This document shows positions 8,878 through 17,567 of a DNA stretch of 64,000 bases, one piece after another. Each line of letters opens with the position of its first letter. Positions within the stretch are counted from its first letter, which is position 1. The DNA is from Alteromonas stellipolaris (GTDB lineage Bacteria > Pseudomonadota > Gammaproteobacteria > Enterobacterales > Alteromonadaceae): positions 4,216,001 through 4,280,000 of the forward strand of contig NZ_CP013926.1 in assembly GCF_001562115.1 (NCBI RefSeq), written 5' to 3'. A model generated the notes under the pieces. The model had not been told where the DNA came from, searched no databases, and saw only the letters and a list, made by a program, of their open reading frames with translations. Both the position numbers and the translations under genes were made by a program.

Positions 8878-10119
8878 TTAACCACAACAGTCTTGGTGGT
8901 TTTCTTCACGCTGTGCCAACCTAGCATTGACTTTTTTAACGCCCAATCGAGCCATTAGTGCAGCAAGAAGAATAGCGCACGCTGCATAGAGCGCTTGAAT
9001 GTTAGCACCATGACTGTGTAGTTGGCTTTCCATATGAATTAAGCCTTCTAATGATAATGCTGACACCGCGTAATTAAGCAAATAGCCAAACCCAATACTG
9101 GCCGTAATTACACTAAACAAATACAAACACAGGGTTCTAAAACCCATTTCTTGTTTGATCATGCCCATGGTAGAGACATTAGTAGCCGGCCCTGCCATGA
9201 GAAATACCAGCACCGCGCCAGGTGATAACCCAGCAGCTAAAAAACCCACTGCAAGCGGCGTAGATGCCGTGGCGCAAATATACATAGGAATGCCAATGAT
9301 GGCCATGACCAACATAGCGATAACCCCATCACCCCATTGAGTGAGAAAGTCTGTTGGTACCCAAGTTTTGATGGCTGCGGCTAAGGCTAGACCAATAAGT
9401 AGCCATACCACAATATCTTCCAGCAACTTACCTGAGGCATAACGAAACACTTGGGTCAATTTGTTACTTTGTTTTGCCAGCTCCGCCGAAGTAGCTGGCG
9501 TGTCGTCGCAACAACTTGTGGTTGGCTGCTTGCTGGCGCAACAACTGGTTTGCTCTTGATTCAGCGAGGTAGCTTCCACTTGCTTTGAAGCTGCAGAGGC
9601 CTCACTTGAACAGCAAGATGCTTTGTCAGAGTGATTGTCAGAGTGCTTATGAGCATTAGCATGTGAATGGTTATTAGCGTGCTCGTGTTCTGCTTTGTGA
9701 GGCTTGTCACCATCAAACCATCTCACCATTAGACCGGCATAAATTGCGCTAACGATAGCGGCGATTGGTCTTACAATGGCGTACAGAGGGCCCAATAATG
9801 CGTAGGAAACAGAGACACTGTCTACGCCTGTTTCAGGAGTAGAAACTAAAAATGAAATCGTCGATGGTTTAGATGCACCGCTTCTACGCAGCCCTATGGC
9901 CGCTGGAATAACCCCGCAAGAACATAAAGGCAATGGAGCGCCTATTACCGCCGCCTTTGTGATAGAGGCTATTGAGCTGCTTCCCATATGGCGCTCTAAA
10001 AAGCTAACCGGCACCAGCTCGTGCATGATACCCGCCACCAGCAGGCCCAGTAACAGCCACGGAGCAGACTCCATAAATAGGCTGATAAAATTTTGCACTA
10101 AGAGCATTAGGTCAGTCAT
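8878..10119 (-). CDS. SO_0444-family Cu/Zn efflux permease
   Basis: The 413-residue protein is a permease of the DUF318/ArsP type. Two membrane halves (LLGLLVAGIMHELVPVSFLE and PLCSCGVIPAAIGLRRSG first; IGIPMYICATASTPLAVG and MAGPATNVSTMG second) flank a cytoplasm-like linker at about residues 140-215. The linker is dense in His (HEHANNHSHANAHKHSDNH) and has three Cys pairs (KASCCSS, QTSCCAS, TTSCCDD). The C-terminus also ends in a Cys pair, QDCCG. The conserved CSCG motif and metal-ligand-rich linker point to copper or zinc export, as proposed for the Shewanella homologue. No MerR or ArsR regulator is adjacent. Confidence 0.88.
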   Translation of the reverse strand: MTDLMLLVQNFISLFMESAPWLLLGLLVAGIMHELVPVSFLERHMGSSSIASITKAAVIGAPLPLCSCGVIPAAIGLRRSGASKPSTISFLVSTPETGVDSVSVSYALLGPLYAIVRPIAAIVSAIYAGLMVRWFDGDKPHKAEHEHANNHSHANAHKHSDNHSDKASCCSSEASAASKQVEATSLNQEQTSCCASKQPTTSCCDDTPATSAELAKQSNKLTQVFRYASGKLLEDIVVWLLIGLALAAAIKTWVPTDFLTQWGDGVIAMLVMAIIGIPMYICATASTPLAVGFLAAGLSPGAVLVFLMAGPATNVSTMGMIKQEMGFRTLCLYLFSVITASIGFGYLLNYAVSALSLEGLIHMESQLHSHGANIQALYAACAILLAALMARLGVKKVNARLAQREENHQDCCG

Positions 10120-10305
10120 ACCACTCCAAACGAACCGCGTTGAATACTTTATTTTTTACTTACTGATTTACTGCGCCAACTTACTAAGATTGTTTAATGT
10201 ACAGCAAACCTACCAAATTCGGTGAAAACGTATAATAGCAAATTTACGCTCCTACCGTGAATGAACTAGAAGTAATCCACCTCATCGAATAACCCGATTG
10301 CCTAC

Positions 10306-10345
10306 AAAAAAGCCGACGCCTAGAATAACTCTCTGCGTCGGCTTT
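10306..10345 (-). terminator. Rho-independent terminator after cstA-type gene
   Basis: An 11-bp stem (10309-10319 with 10335-10345) is followed on the minus strand by six T. It lies about 60 bases beyond the stop of the CstA-family gene at 10404. Confidence 0.85.
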
Positions 10346-10368
10346 GTATAAAACTAGCGCTCACCCAA

Positions 10369-10395
10369 CTAAAGATAGCGGCTCGCTATCTTTAG
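10369..10395. repeat. 12-bp perfect inverted repeat next to the CstA-family stop codon
   Basis: CTAAAGATAGCG at 10369-10380 pairs perfectly with 10384-10395 across a 3-base loop. It has no T-run, so it is not a classical terminator, and it sits between the stop codon and the T-run terminator at 10306. It may protect the mRNA 3' end. Confidence 0.6.
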
Positions 10396-10403
10396 TGCTG
10401 TGG

Positions 10404-12092
10404 CTATTCCTTCTCGCCCACTTCGTCTTGATGTCCGCTGCGAAGTTTAGCCACAACAGACCAAGCTTCAAGCATCACTAACACAGACACCACCAGCACC
10501 ACAGCATCTAAGAAAACTAATAAGTAGTTTTCAGCAAGATAGTACTCTTTAAGCTTTATTAGCCCAGCAAAGAAAGCCATTACCAAAACGAATACCATGG
10601 GTATTAATGTGTAACGGGCTGGTCGTCCCATCTTGATTAGCATGACGGAAATAACTAACAAGGTAAGACTCGCCAGTATTTGGTTGGTAGAACCAAACAA
10701 CGGCCAAATGATCATACCGCCACCGCCTGAAGAACCACCTGCACCAAAGGCTAGTAGTAAGCAACAAGCAACCGCTAAGAAGGTCGCAACTACCCCATTT
10801 TTAAGTGCTGACAATTTATAAATATCGCCCCACTCTTGAATAATGTACCGCTGAAGACGAACACCGGAGTCCATGGTTGTGCCTGCGAACAGCACTACCA
10901 TTACCGCTAATATCGTCGATGAGAAAGCTTCGGGTAGCCCCCACCCTTGGTGAATAAGCGCCGCTCCGCCGCTAATAAACGCACCCACGCTACCTGCACC
11001 TAAGTGACTGTAGACTTCATGCCACTCTTCTGGAGAGGCCGCAAACGCCACACCACTAACCGCAACAATAGTAATCAGCGCTAAGGAACCTTCACCAATC
11101 GCCCCTAAATAACCCACAAAGCGTACATCAGTTTCCTTATCTAACTGTTTAGAGCTGGTGCCTGAGGCCACAATACCGTGGAAACCAGACACTGCACCGC
11201 AAGCAATAGTCACGAACAACAATGGAATTAAGCTAGGAGAGTCCATGGCCGTCTGTGTATTGAAGGCTGGCGCGGTAATATCTGGCATAGCAAAGAAGAC
11301 CGCACCATACAGTAGGAATAGGCCAACCAATAACTGCATACCGTTAATAAAATCGCGGGGCTGAAGTAACATCCACACCGGCAACAACGAAGCAATAGCA
11401 GCGTAAATAAATAAGATAATAATCCAGTTCGCTTTGTCAGCTAAACCAAACATGGTTTCAGGCAAACTAATAGGAATGTAGCTACCTGCATAAACCGAAG
11501 CATAAAGCACAACAATACCAACAAGACAAAGAGGGATTAAACCAAAGTTACGTTTTAATAACTGTCCAATAACCAATGCAACGGCAATGGCTGTCCAAGC
11601 AGGGAATACCGCATTTGGCTGAGAGACAAAGGAGTTTGCTATCACCACACCAAAAACGGCATTAACCATTAACAGTACTAGAAAGATAACAATCATAAAC
11701 AATGAACGAGAACGCTTGCCTATTACGCTTTCAGACAATGCCCCCATAGATTTACCTTTGTGACGTGCACTGGCCCACAAGGCGCCCATGTCGTGCACAC
11801 CAGCAAACAATATGGTACCGAAAATCACCCAAAGTACGGCAGGCACCCAGCCCCAGTATACGGCGATCGCAGGCCCTACAATTGGCGCCGCCCCCGCTAC
11901 TGAAGTAAAGTGATGCCCCCAGAGCACGACTTTATTGGTAGGTACAAAGTCTTTACCGTCCTGCAGCTCGTGAGCTGGCGTGGTGAAGTTGTCGTCTAAT
12001 TTAAATATTCTCGTGGCAATAAATTTCGAATAAACGAACCACCCGAGGAGCATGCCCACGATCCCGAGTAATACTATGGCTATTGACTGCAT
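10404..12092 (-). CDS. cstA: CstA-family carbon starvation / peptide or pyruvate transporter
   Basis: The 562-residue inner-membrane protein carries the CstA core from the N-terminus: VPTNKVVLWGHHFTSVAGAAPIVGPA, split over its first membrane segments, then FAGVHDMGALWASARHKGKSMG. About 14-16 hydrophobic segments are visible. Family members import peptides or pyruvate under carbon limitation (CstA and BtsT in enterobacteria). It is shorter than the roughly 700-residue E. coli CstA, matching the shorter CstA branch. No two-component regulator is adjacent, and the true substrate is not determinable. Confidence 0.9.
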   Translation of the reverse strand: MQSIAIVLLGIVGMLLGWFVYSKFIATRIFKLDDNFTTPAHELQDGKDFVPTNKVVLWGHHFTSVAGAAPIVGPAIAVYWGWVPAVLWVIFGTILFAGVHDMGALWASARHKGKSMGALSESVIGKRSRSLFMIVIFLVLLMVNAVFGVVIANSFVSQPNAVFPAWTAIAVALVIGQLLKRNFGLIPLCLVGIVVLYASVYAGSYIPISLPETMFGLADKANWIIILFIYAAIASLLPVWMLLQPRDFINGMQLLVGLFLLYGAVFFAMPDITAPAFNTQTAMDSPSLIPLLFVTIACGAVSGFHGIVASGTSSKQLDKETDVRFVGYLGAIGEGSLALITIVAVSGVAFAASPEEWHEVYSHLGAGSVGAFISGGAALIHQGWGLPEAFSSTILAVMVVLFAGTTMDSGVRLQRYIIQEWGDIYKLSALKNGVVATFLAVACCLLLAFGAGGSSGGGGMIIWPLFGSTNQILASLTLLVISVMLIKMGRPARYTLIPMVFVLVMAFFAGLIKLKEYYLAENYLLVFLDAVVLVVSVLVMLEAWSVVAKLRSGHQDEVGEKE

Positions 12093-12429
12093 ATTATTGT
12101 CCTGTGTCGATGTTGCACCGCATCATTCAATTTTGTTCTTGAACACATATACAACGCTTTTCTGTCGTTAAAAAACGCTTATTTAAGCATTAAAACATTA
12201 TTTACTTTTTCACGTCGCCATATTAGACCAAAGTCTATTGTGGTAGCAGCTTTTTTACACTGCTCGTACCATGCGAGCTTCATAATTTTTACCCATCATT
12301 TACAACAAAAATAGCAGGCAAAACGAAAATAGCAGGTAAATATAGTTTTAATCTTACCTTCACCCTTCAAATACCCCTCAGTCTCGTTTATAAAGGCTCA
12401 TCTATAAATAAATCTATTAGTAAGTAGTT
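12093..12429. other. Divergent intergenic region between the CstA-family and PepSY genes
   Basis: This AT-rich 337-base stretch must contain the divergent promoters. AAAATAGCAGG occurs twice 18 bases apart (around 12309 and 12327). I see no gene and no RNA in it. Confidence 0.5.
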
Positions 12430-12948
12430 ATGGCATCACCAAAATTTCACATGGCCGTCCGTAAATATCACCGATGGTTAGGCTTTTTCTTAGCAGGCAT
12501 AATGGCAATTTATGCTGTCAGTGGCGTGTTACTCATTTTTCGCCCCACCGATTTCCTGAAATTCGATCAAACTGAGGTCCGTCAGTTGTCTCAAGACTTG
12601 AACGGCAAACAGGTAGCATCGAAAATTAAGGTGAAAGGTTTGAAGGTGGTTGAAGAGAATGACAACCAAGTTGTGTTAAATATGGGAACATATGACAAGG
12701 CAGATGGTGTCGCCACCATTACCCGTAAAGACTACCCTCTTGTTCTGGCAAAAATGGTGAAGCTTCACAAAGCGACTAATAACAGCCCCTTATTTTGGTT
12801 GAACATTAGCTTTGGCGTTGCCCTTTTGTTTTTTGTCATATCTGCATTTTTGATGTTTATGCCGAAACTGCCTATGTATAAAAATGGGCTTAAAATAGCG
12901 GGATTAGGTGCCGTAGTGGCTGTACTTGTTGTGATGTTCGGATCATAA
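12430..12948 (+). CDS. Small PepSY-type membrane protein
   Basis: The 172-residue protein starts with the PepSY-associated helix pattern: RKYHRWLGFFLAG then MAIYAVSGVLLIF, with the typical W and SG positions. A periplasmic segment of about 75 residues follows, and two more helices close it (FWLNISFGVALLFFVISAF; IAGLGAVVAVLVVMFG). Such proteins resemble truncated ferric reductases, but a redox role here is only an inference. It precedes the symporter by 268 bases on the same strand. Confidence 0.75.
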   Translation: MASPKFHMAVRKYHRWLGFFLAGIMAIYAVSGVLLIFRPTDFLKFDQTEVRQLSQDLNGKQVASKIKVKGLKVVEENDNQVVLNMGTYDKADGVATITRKDYPLVLAKMVKLHKATNNSPLFWLNISFGVALLFFVISAFLMFMPKLPMYKNGLKIAGLGAVVAVLVVMFGS

Positions 12949-13216
12949 TTTCACATGTTCGAATCACCTTGGTGTGGTTCGAACACTTTTTAGCACATGC
13001 TTGAACCCTGTGGTAACGTATCTGAATAGTAACGAATTCGTACGCTCACTATCAGGGAAGATTCATGCCGCGCCACTACAGACCGCACCATTTATTCACT
13101 ATAAGCACGCTCGCTATAAGCCTTCGCGCCAACCACACGTTGGTTTTAAACACGCTTACGACACTCACACTTAATACCCCCTTAAACGCAGCAACACATA
13201 TGCACAGTGAGCGACT

Positions 13217-14794
13217 ATGAATTTTGTCGATTTCACGGTAGTGGCTATATACCTTGTGGGTTTGTTAGTCATGGGTTTTGTGTTTCGAAAACAAGTGAGT
13301 AAGAAAGATTACTTTCTTGCTAATCGACAGCTGGGCTGGAAGCCACTTTCCCTCTCCATTATGGCCACGCAGTTATCTGCAGTAAGCTTTATCTCGGCTC
13401 CTGCTTTTGTTGGGCTAAGAGAAGGTGGTGGCCTTATTTGGTTATCATACGAGCTCGCCCTCCCTCTTGCCATGCTGGCCTTGCTCTATTTTATTTTACC
13501 CACCTTGTACCGCTCTGGCGTCGTCAGTGTTTATGACTTTTTAGAGCAACGTTTTGGCCGCTCATCACGAGTATTGATTAGCGTGGTGTTTCAAATAAGC
13601 CGTTCTTTTGCCACCGCCATTATGATTTACGCCATTTCTATTATATTGCAAAGCACGATGGGCTTAGCGTTCTGGCAAAGCGTGTTGTTGATTGGTGTTA
13701 TTACCCTTATTTACTCTTTGCAAGGTGGCATGAAAGCCGTTGTGTATGGTGATGCTGTGCAAATGATATTGATAGTTGCAGGCGCCTTGGTGTGTTTAGG
13801 TTTCGGGCTATATCATATAGGCGGGTGGACAAGCTTTCTTGAGCAAGTACAGCCTGAACGACTCTCTACACTAAACACATCATCTTATGGATTTGATGGC
13901 GAAGGTTTCGGCCTGCTGCCCATGGTTTTTGGTGGCATCGTGCTATACGCTTCATATTATGGCTGCGACCAATCCGAAGCCCAGCGTTCGCTGTCGGCAA
14001 GGAGCCTAGGCGATTTAAAGAAAATCATTATGACTGCCAGCTTCTTACGTTTCCCTATAACCCTTATTTACTGCTTCGCAGGGTTAATCATCGGGACATT
14101 AGCACTGACCACCCCAGAATTCCTTGCTCAAATTCCTGACGATCAACCCGATTGGCTGATGCCTATCTTTATAGTCAACTACCTTCCGAACGGTATTTTA
14201 GGTTTGTTATTAGTGGCCATTTTAGCCGCGGCCATGTCATCTTTAAGTTCTGCGATTAATAGCTTGGCTGCGGTATCAGTTGAAGATTATTGTCGGGTAG
14301 TGGGTAAAACACTGTCGCCAGAAAGTACCCTTCAAGTGGCTAAGTACACTGGCATGTTCTGGGGCTTGCTCACATTGGGTTTGTCATTTGTGGTAGATGA
14401 TATTGCGCCCACCATTATTGAGGCCATTAACAAGATTGGCTCGGTTTGCTTTGGTCCTATTTTGGCTACATTTTTCTTAGGCGTGTGCACAAAACACCTT
14501 TCGGCAAAGCAGGTTAATACTGGGCTTATCGCTGGTGTATTGGTCAATATATATTTGTGGCTAAACCAGCCGGATGTATTTTGGTTTTGGTGGAACGTGA
14601 CTGGCTTTTTAACCGCACTTAGTGTTTCACTCGGAGTGTATTGGCTAAGCCCAGGCCTGAATCAACAAAAGGTTAAACAGCCCTTTATCAACATCCGCCA
14701 AGATGTACTCACTAAAGCCAATATGGCGGCCCTAATTACTTGGTGTGTTGTGCTTATAGGTATTTGTATCGCCTTACCTATGATGCTTATTTAA
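13217..14794 (+). CDS. Sodium/solute symporter (SSS family)
   Basis: The 525-residue inner-membrane protein shows the SSS core: DFTVVAIYLVGLLVMG, then DYFLANRQLGW and MATQLSAVSFISAPAFVG in the first helices, the sodium-site region AAMSSLSSAINSLAAVSVEDYCR near residues 335-360, and about 13 hydrophobic segments. It couples sodium entry to uptake of a sugar-, vitamin- or acid-like solute. The subfamily looks SGLT-like, but no catabolic neighbour reveals the substrate. Confidence 0.88.
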   Translation: MNFVDFTVVAIYLVGLLVMGFVFRKQVSKKDYFLANRQLGWKPLSLSIMATQLSAVSFISAPAFVGLREGGGLIWLSYELALPLAMLALLYFILPTLYRSGVVSVYDFLEQRFGRSSRVLISVVFQISRSFATAIMIYAISIILQSTMGLAFWQSVLLIGVITLIYSLQGGMKAVVYGDAVQMILIVAGALVCLGFGLYHIGGWTSFLEQVQPERLSTLNTSSYGFDGEGFGLLPMVFGGIVLYASYYGCDQSEAQRSLSARSLGDLKKIIMTASFLRFPITLIYCFAGLIIGTLALTTPEFLAQIPDDQPDWLMPIFIVNYLPNGILGLLLVAILAAAMSSLSSAINSLAAVSVEDYCRVVGKTLSPESTLQVAKYTGMFWGLLTLGLSFVVDDIAPTIIEAINKIGSVCFGPILATFFLGVCTKHLSAKQVNTGLIAGVLVNIYLWLNQPDVFWFWWNVTGFLTALSVSLGVYWLSPGLNQQKVKQPFINIRQDVLTKANMAALITWCVVLIGICIALPMMLI

Positions 14795-14822
14795 TAACCG
14801 GCTATGTCGTACATTTGGGATG

Positions 14823-14846
14823 CTAACCGTCATTATCGACGGTTAG
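14823..14846. terminator. Hairpin between convergent symporter and esterase genes
   Basis: A 9-bp stem (14823-14831 with 14838-14846, sequence CTAACCGTC) lies between the convergent stops and overlaps the last bases of the esterase gene at 14843. There is no strong T-run on either side, so it is only a possible bidirectional terminator. Confidence 0.4.
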
Positions 14847-15964
14847 TCGAAACTATTAGTACTAACACTTAGCAGAAACTGCTTGAGCTCTTGGTATACA
14901 GAAAGAGACTCTGGGGTTTCATAAGCTACAACGTAGTCGGCATGGGATAACCCTTCGAAAACTTCTAATTGCGTACGCACGTTCGCATTACGCAACTTAC
15001 GATTCACTCGTACCGTATCACTTAAAAACATATCCCGCGTGCCCGATACGAGCAACGTAGGCGGAAAGCCATCAAAATTGCCATAAAGAGAGGAAATAGA
15101 CGGGTGGGTTAAGCTCTCACTCCCTGCATACAACTTAGCTGAAGCGGCTAGAAAACCTTGGTATGTCAACAATATGCGATCAATACCTTCATTGGTATAA
15201 AGGGTATCGCCGGTTTTCGTCAAATCAGCCCAAGGGGTGCCAGCATACACCGCCAACGGCAACGATTGTTTTGTTTCAATAAGCGTTTGCACGGCAGAAA
15301 GTACCAATCCTGCTCCTGCAGATGTGCCACCTATAAAAAGGTTATGTGCGCCATGCTCTGCAGCCAAGCTGCTATAAACCGACACTACATCGTTAAGCGC
15401 AGCGGGAAATGGCGCATGAGGTGGCATTCTATAGTCGATACTAATCACTGTAATACCGACTCTATGGGCGATTAATAAGCTTTCTTCTATACTGGGAAGC
15501 CCAGCAAAAAACACGTAGGCTCCCCCGTGTACATCAATAAACACCTTGTTTTTAAATTCAGGTGCAATTGTCTTAGGCGTAAGTCGCCTGACCGTTACGC
15601 CATTAATTTTTTCCAAAGACACATCAACATCAAACTGCTTTCGCATTTTTTTGATTTTCTTTTTCTGATCGCCGTTTCTTTTTTGAATCAATTCACGCCA
15701 CTGCTCTACAGATTGAGGCGTGTTGTTAATGACTTCATCAACTGACGGCATGGGGTATTCAGAGATAGCGCTTTTAAGTTCATCGCTCGCAGCGCGAGGT
15801 AGCGGTACCATTTTAGTCGGCACTGTTAACAAAGATTCAGTAGTCGATTTGGCTGTATCAGTGTTGTGGGCAGAAGCTTCAGATGTAGAAGACGAAAATG
15901 TCATTGATACCACCAAAATGAAAAAGGAGAAGATGAAGGACAAGGTAAGTAGATTCATGCGCAA
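14843..15964 (-). CDS. Secreted alpha/beta hydrolase, hormone-sensitive-lipase family esterase
   Basis: The 373-residue protein starts with a signal peptide or membrane anchor (LLTLSFIFSFFILVVSMTF). The oxyanion-hole motif HGGAYVFF precedes the nucleophile elbow GGTSAGAG; the acid in SGTRDMFLSD and the His in GLSHADYV complete the triad. This is the HSL (family IV) esterase pattern. A short-chain ester substrate is expected from the family. The export signal suggests action on external or envelope substrates. Confidence 0.87.
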   Translation of the reverse strand: MRMNLLTLSFIFSFFILVVSMTFSSSTSEASAHNTDTAKSTTESLLTVPTKMVPLPRAASDELKSAISEYPMPSVDEVINNTPQSVEQWRELIQKRNGDQKKKIKKMRKQFDVDVSLEKINGVTVRRLTPKTIAPEFKNKVFIDVHGGAYVFFAGLPSIEESLLIAHRVGITVISIDYRMPPHAPFPAALNDVVSVYSSLAAEHGAHNLFIGGTSAGAGLVLSAVQTLIETKQSLPLAVYAGTPWADLTKTGDTLYTNEGIDRILLTYQGFLAASAKLYAGSESLTHPSISSLYGNFDGFPPTLLVSGTRDMFLSDTVRVNRKLRNANVRTQLEVFEGLSHADYVVAYETPESLSVYQELKQFLLSVSTNSFD

Positions 15965-16076
15965 AACGCTTTTATATTTTTGAGGTTGTTATAACCCATA
16001 GACTCACCCGTATCCTGTTACTTTTCAACAGTAATCGCCATTCAATTCAGCTGCGCTCATTACTTTCATATAAAAC

Positions 16077-17276
16077 TTAGGGGCGATTACGACCAAACTG
16101 GTCATGACTCGAAACCCATTCATCTGCCACCACTGCCGCGCCCAAAGATAACTCGCCGCACAACACGGTTGCAGCAATAATTTCGGCTAACTTATTCACG
16201 CCGCCTTTACCATAACACCCTAGCGTTTCTAAACACTCTCGCTGGGTTGCTAACCCAGTACCACCACCATAGGATGCCACTACAAGTGAAGGAATAGTAA
16301 TAGAGAAATAGTAATCGCCATTCGGAGTGATTTCGCTGTAGGTATACCCTGCTGATGATTCGGCTACATTCGCAACATCTTGGCCGCAAGCGATAAATAA
16401 AGCGGTAATACCATTGGCAAAGTGGGCTCCATTGCTGACGCTACCCGCAATGAATGCCCCCATGTTAGACAACTGGCGTTGCTTGAATAATGCTTCCGGC
16501 GAGCAATGCATTAATGACTTCATTAAATCTGCAGGAATAGTAGCTTCGGCCACCACCCGCTTGCCTCTGGTGTGCAGCGAATTTAAAAAAGAGTGTTTTT
16601 TGTCGGTATCTAAATTACCCGATAGGGCAAAGTGTTCAAGCCCAGCTATATGCTGCGACTGCATCCATTGACAAGCATGCCGGGTGGCCTTGCTAACCAT
16701 GTTCTGCCCTGCCGCATCGCCGCAGGTAAAGTTAAAGCGTAACCACCGCATTTTAGATACGGCATACTGCTCAATATCACGCAACTTGCCAACCGAAGTC
16801 GTTTCTTCTGCTTTAGCTTTAATTAATTCGAAGTTGTCAGTTACCCACTTCCCGAATGCTAGTGCCGCGCGAGCGTCTTCAAACACAAATACTGGTGCCC
16901 GCTGCATAGCATCATCAATAACGGTAGTTTTAACCCCTCCCGACTCTGCGGTTAAGCGCATGCCGCGGTTATAGCTTGCAACTAACGTCCCTTCCGTGGT
17001 TGCCATTGGTACATAGAATTCGCCTTTTGCGGCTACTCCGTCTATAACAAGCGGCCCGGCCAATCCGATAGGTACTTGAGCAACACCGGTAAAGTGCTCA
17101 ATGTTACCTGGCAAGGTATCTGGCTCAATTGAAAACGTACCGACATGTTTCATTTCAGCGCCGGTTTTATTCTTCACAAACTGACGCCGTGTTTCCGCCA
17201 TTTCTGCGCTGTAGTCGTTGGAGGCACTATCTTTTGAGCTTTTGCCATTGGAGCTGCCGCGTGGGATCTTAGCCAT
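16077..17276 (-). CDS. Class I 3-hydroxy-3-methylglutaryl-CoA reductase
   Basis: The 399-residue enzyme reduces HMG-CoA to mevalonate with NADPH. Class I signatures appear in order: VPIGLAGPLVIDG, PMATTEGTLVASYNRG (catalytic Glu), CGDAAGQNMVSKAT (catalytic Asp region), GKRVVAEATIPADL, GAHFANGITALFIACGQD, SYGGGTGLATQ and the terminal SSHDQFGRNR with catalytic His. There is no membrane domain. The rest of the mevalonate pathway is not in this window, so this looks like an orphan. Orphan HMG-CoA reductases in marine gammaproteobacteria are generally attributed to horizontal transfer; that origin is inferred here. Confidence 0.92.
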   Translation of the reverse strand: MAKIPRGSSNGKSSKDSASNDYSAEMAETRRQFVKNKTGAEMKHVGTFSIEPDTLPGNIEHFTGVAQVPIGLAGPLVIDGVAAKGEFYVPMATTEGTLVASYNRGMRLTAESGGVKTTVIDDAMQRAPVFVFEDARAALAFGKWVTDNFELIKAKAEETTSVGKLRDIEQYAVSKMRWLRFNFTCGDAAGQNMVSKATRHACQWMQSQHIAGLEHFALSGNLDTDKKHSFLNSLHTRGKRVVAEATIPADLMKSLMHCSPEALFKQRQLSNMGAFIAGSVSNGAHFANGITALFIACGQDVANVAESSAGYTYSEITPNGDYYFSITIPSLVVASYGGGTGLATQRECLETLGCYGKGGVNKLAEIIAATVLCGELSLGAAVVADEWVSSHDQFGRNRP

Positions 17277-17359
17277 AACACTTACTTGTTAATTTAATGT
17301 TAACCCATTATGTTATGCCTAGTGCTCCTGCGCAAATCAACCCTATGTATTACTAGTCA

Positions 17360-17450
17360 TAGTTAGCTGCAATAGTTCGTAGCGCTAGTTCGTGGCAATA
17401 GCTCGTAGCACTAGCTCTTAGCGCGAGTTCTTAACCTTAGTCTGTAACAC
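17360..17450. repeat. Seven imperfect 13-bp tandem repeats upstream of HMG-CoA reductase
   Basis: Seven consecutive 13-mers fit a consensus near TAGTTCGTAGCNC (for example 17373-17385, 17386-17398, 17399-17411). They sit 84 bases upstream of the reductase start and about 118 bases beyond the flavoprotein stop, in an otherwise geneless 291-base interval. The function is unknown; a regulator-binding array or simple slippage expansion are both possible. Confidence 0.7.
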
Positions 17451-17567
17451 ATAGGCACGGGGACTGATATGGGTATTATTGATAGATCACTTTAGTTGCG
17501 GGCGCTTATGAAAAGGCAGGCGTATAAATAGTGGTGAAGAGTAAAAGGTGTAAATAGCATTAAGCGT

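Noticed and set aside
12974..13174. 66-codon frame between the PepSY and symporter genes
   Set aside because: No ribosome site or recognisable features; probably chance.
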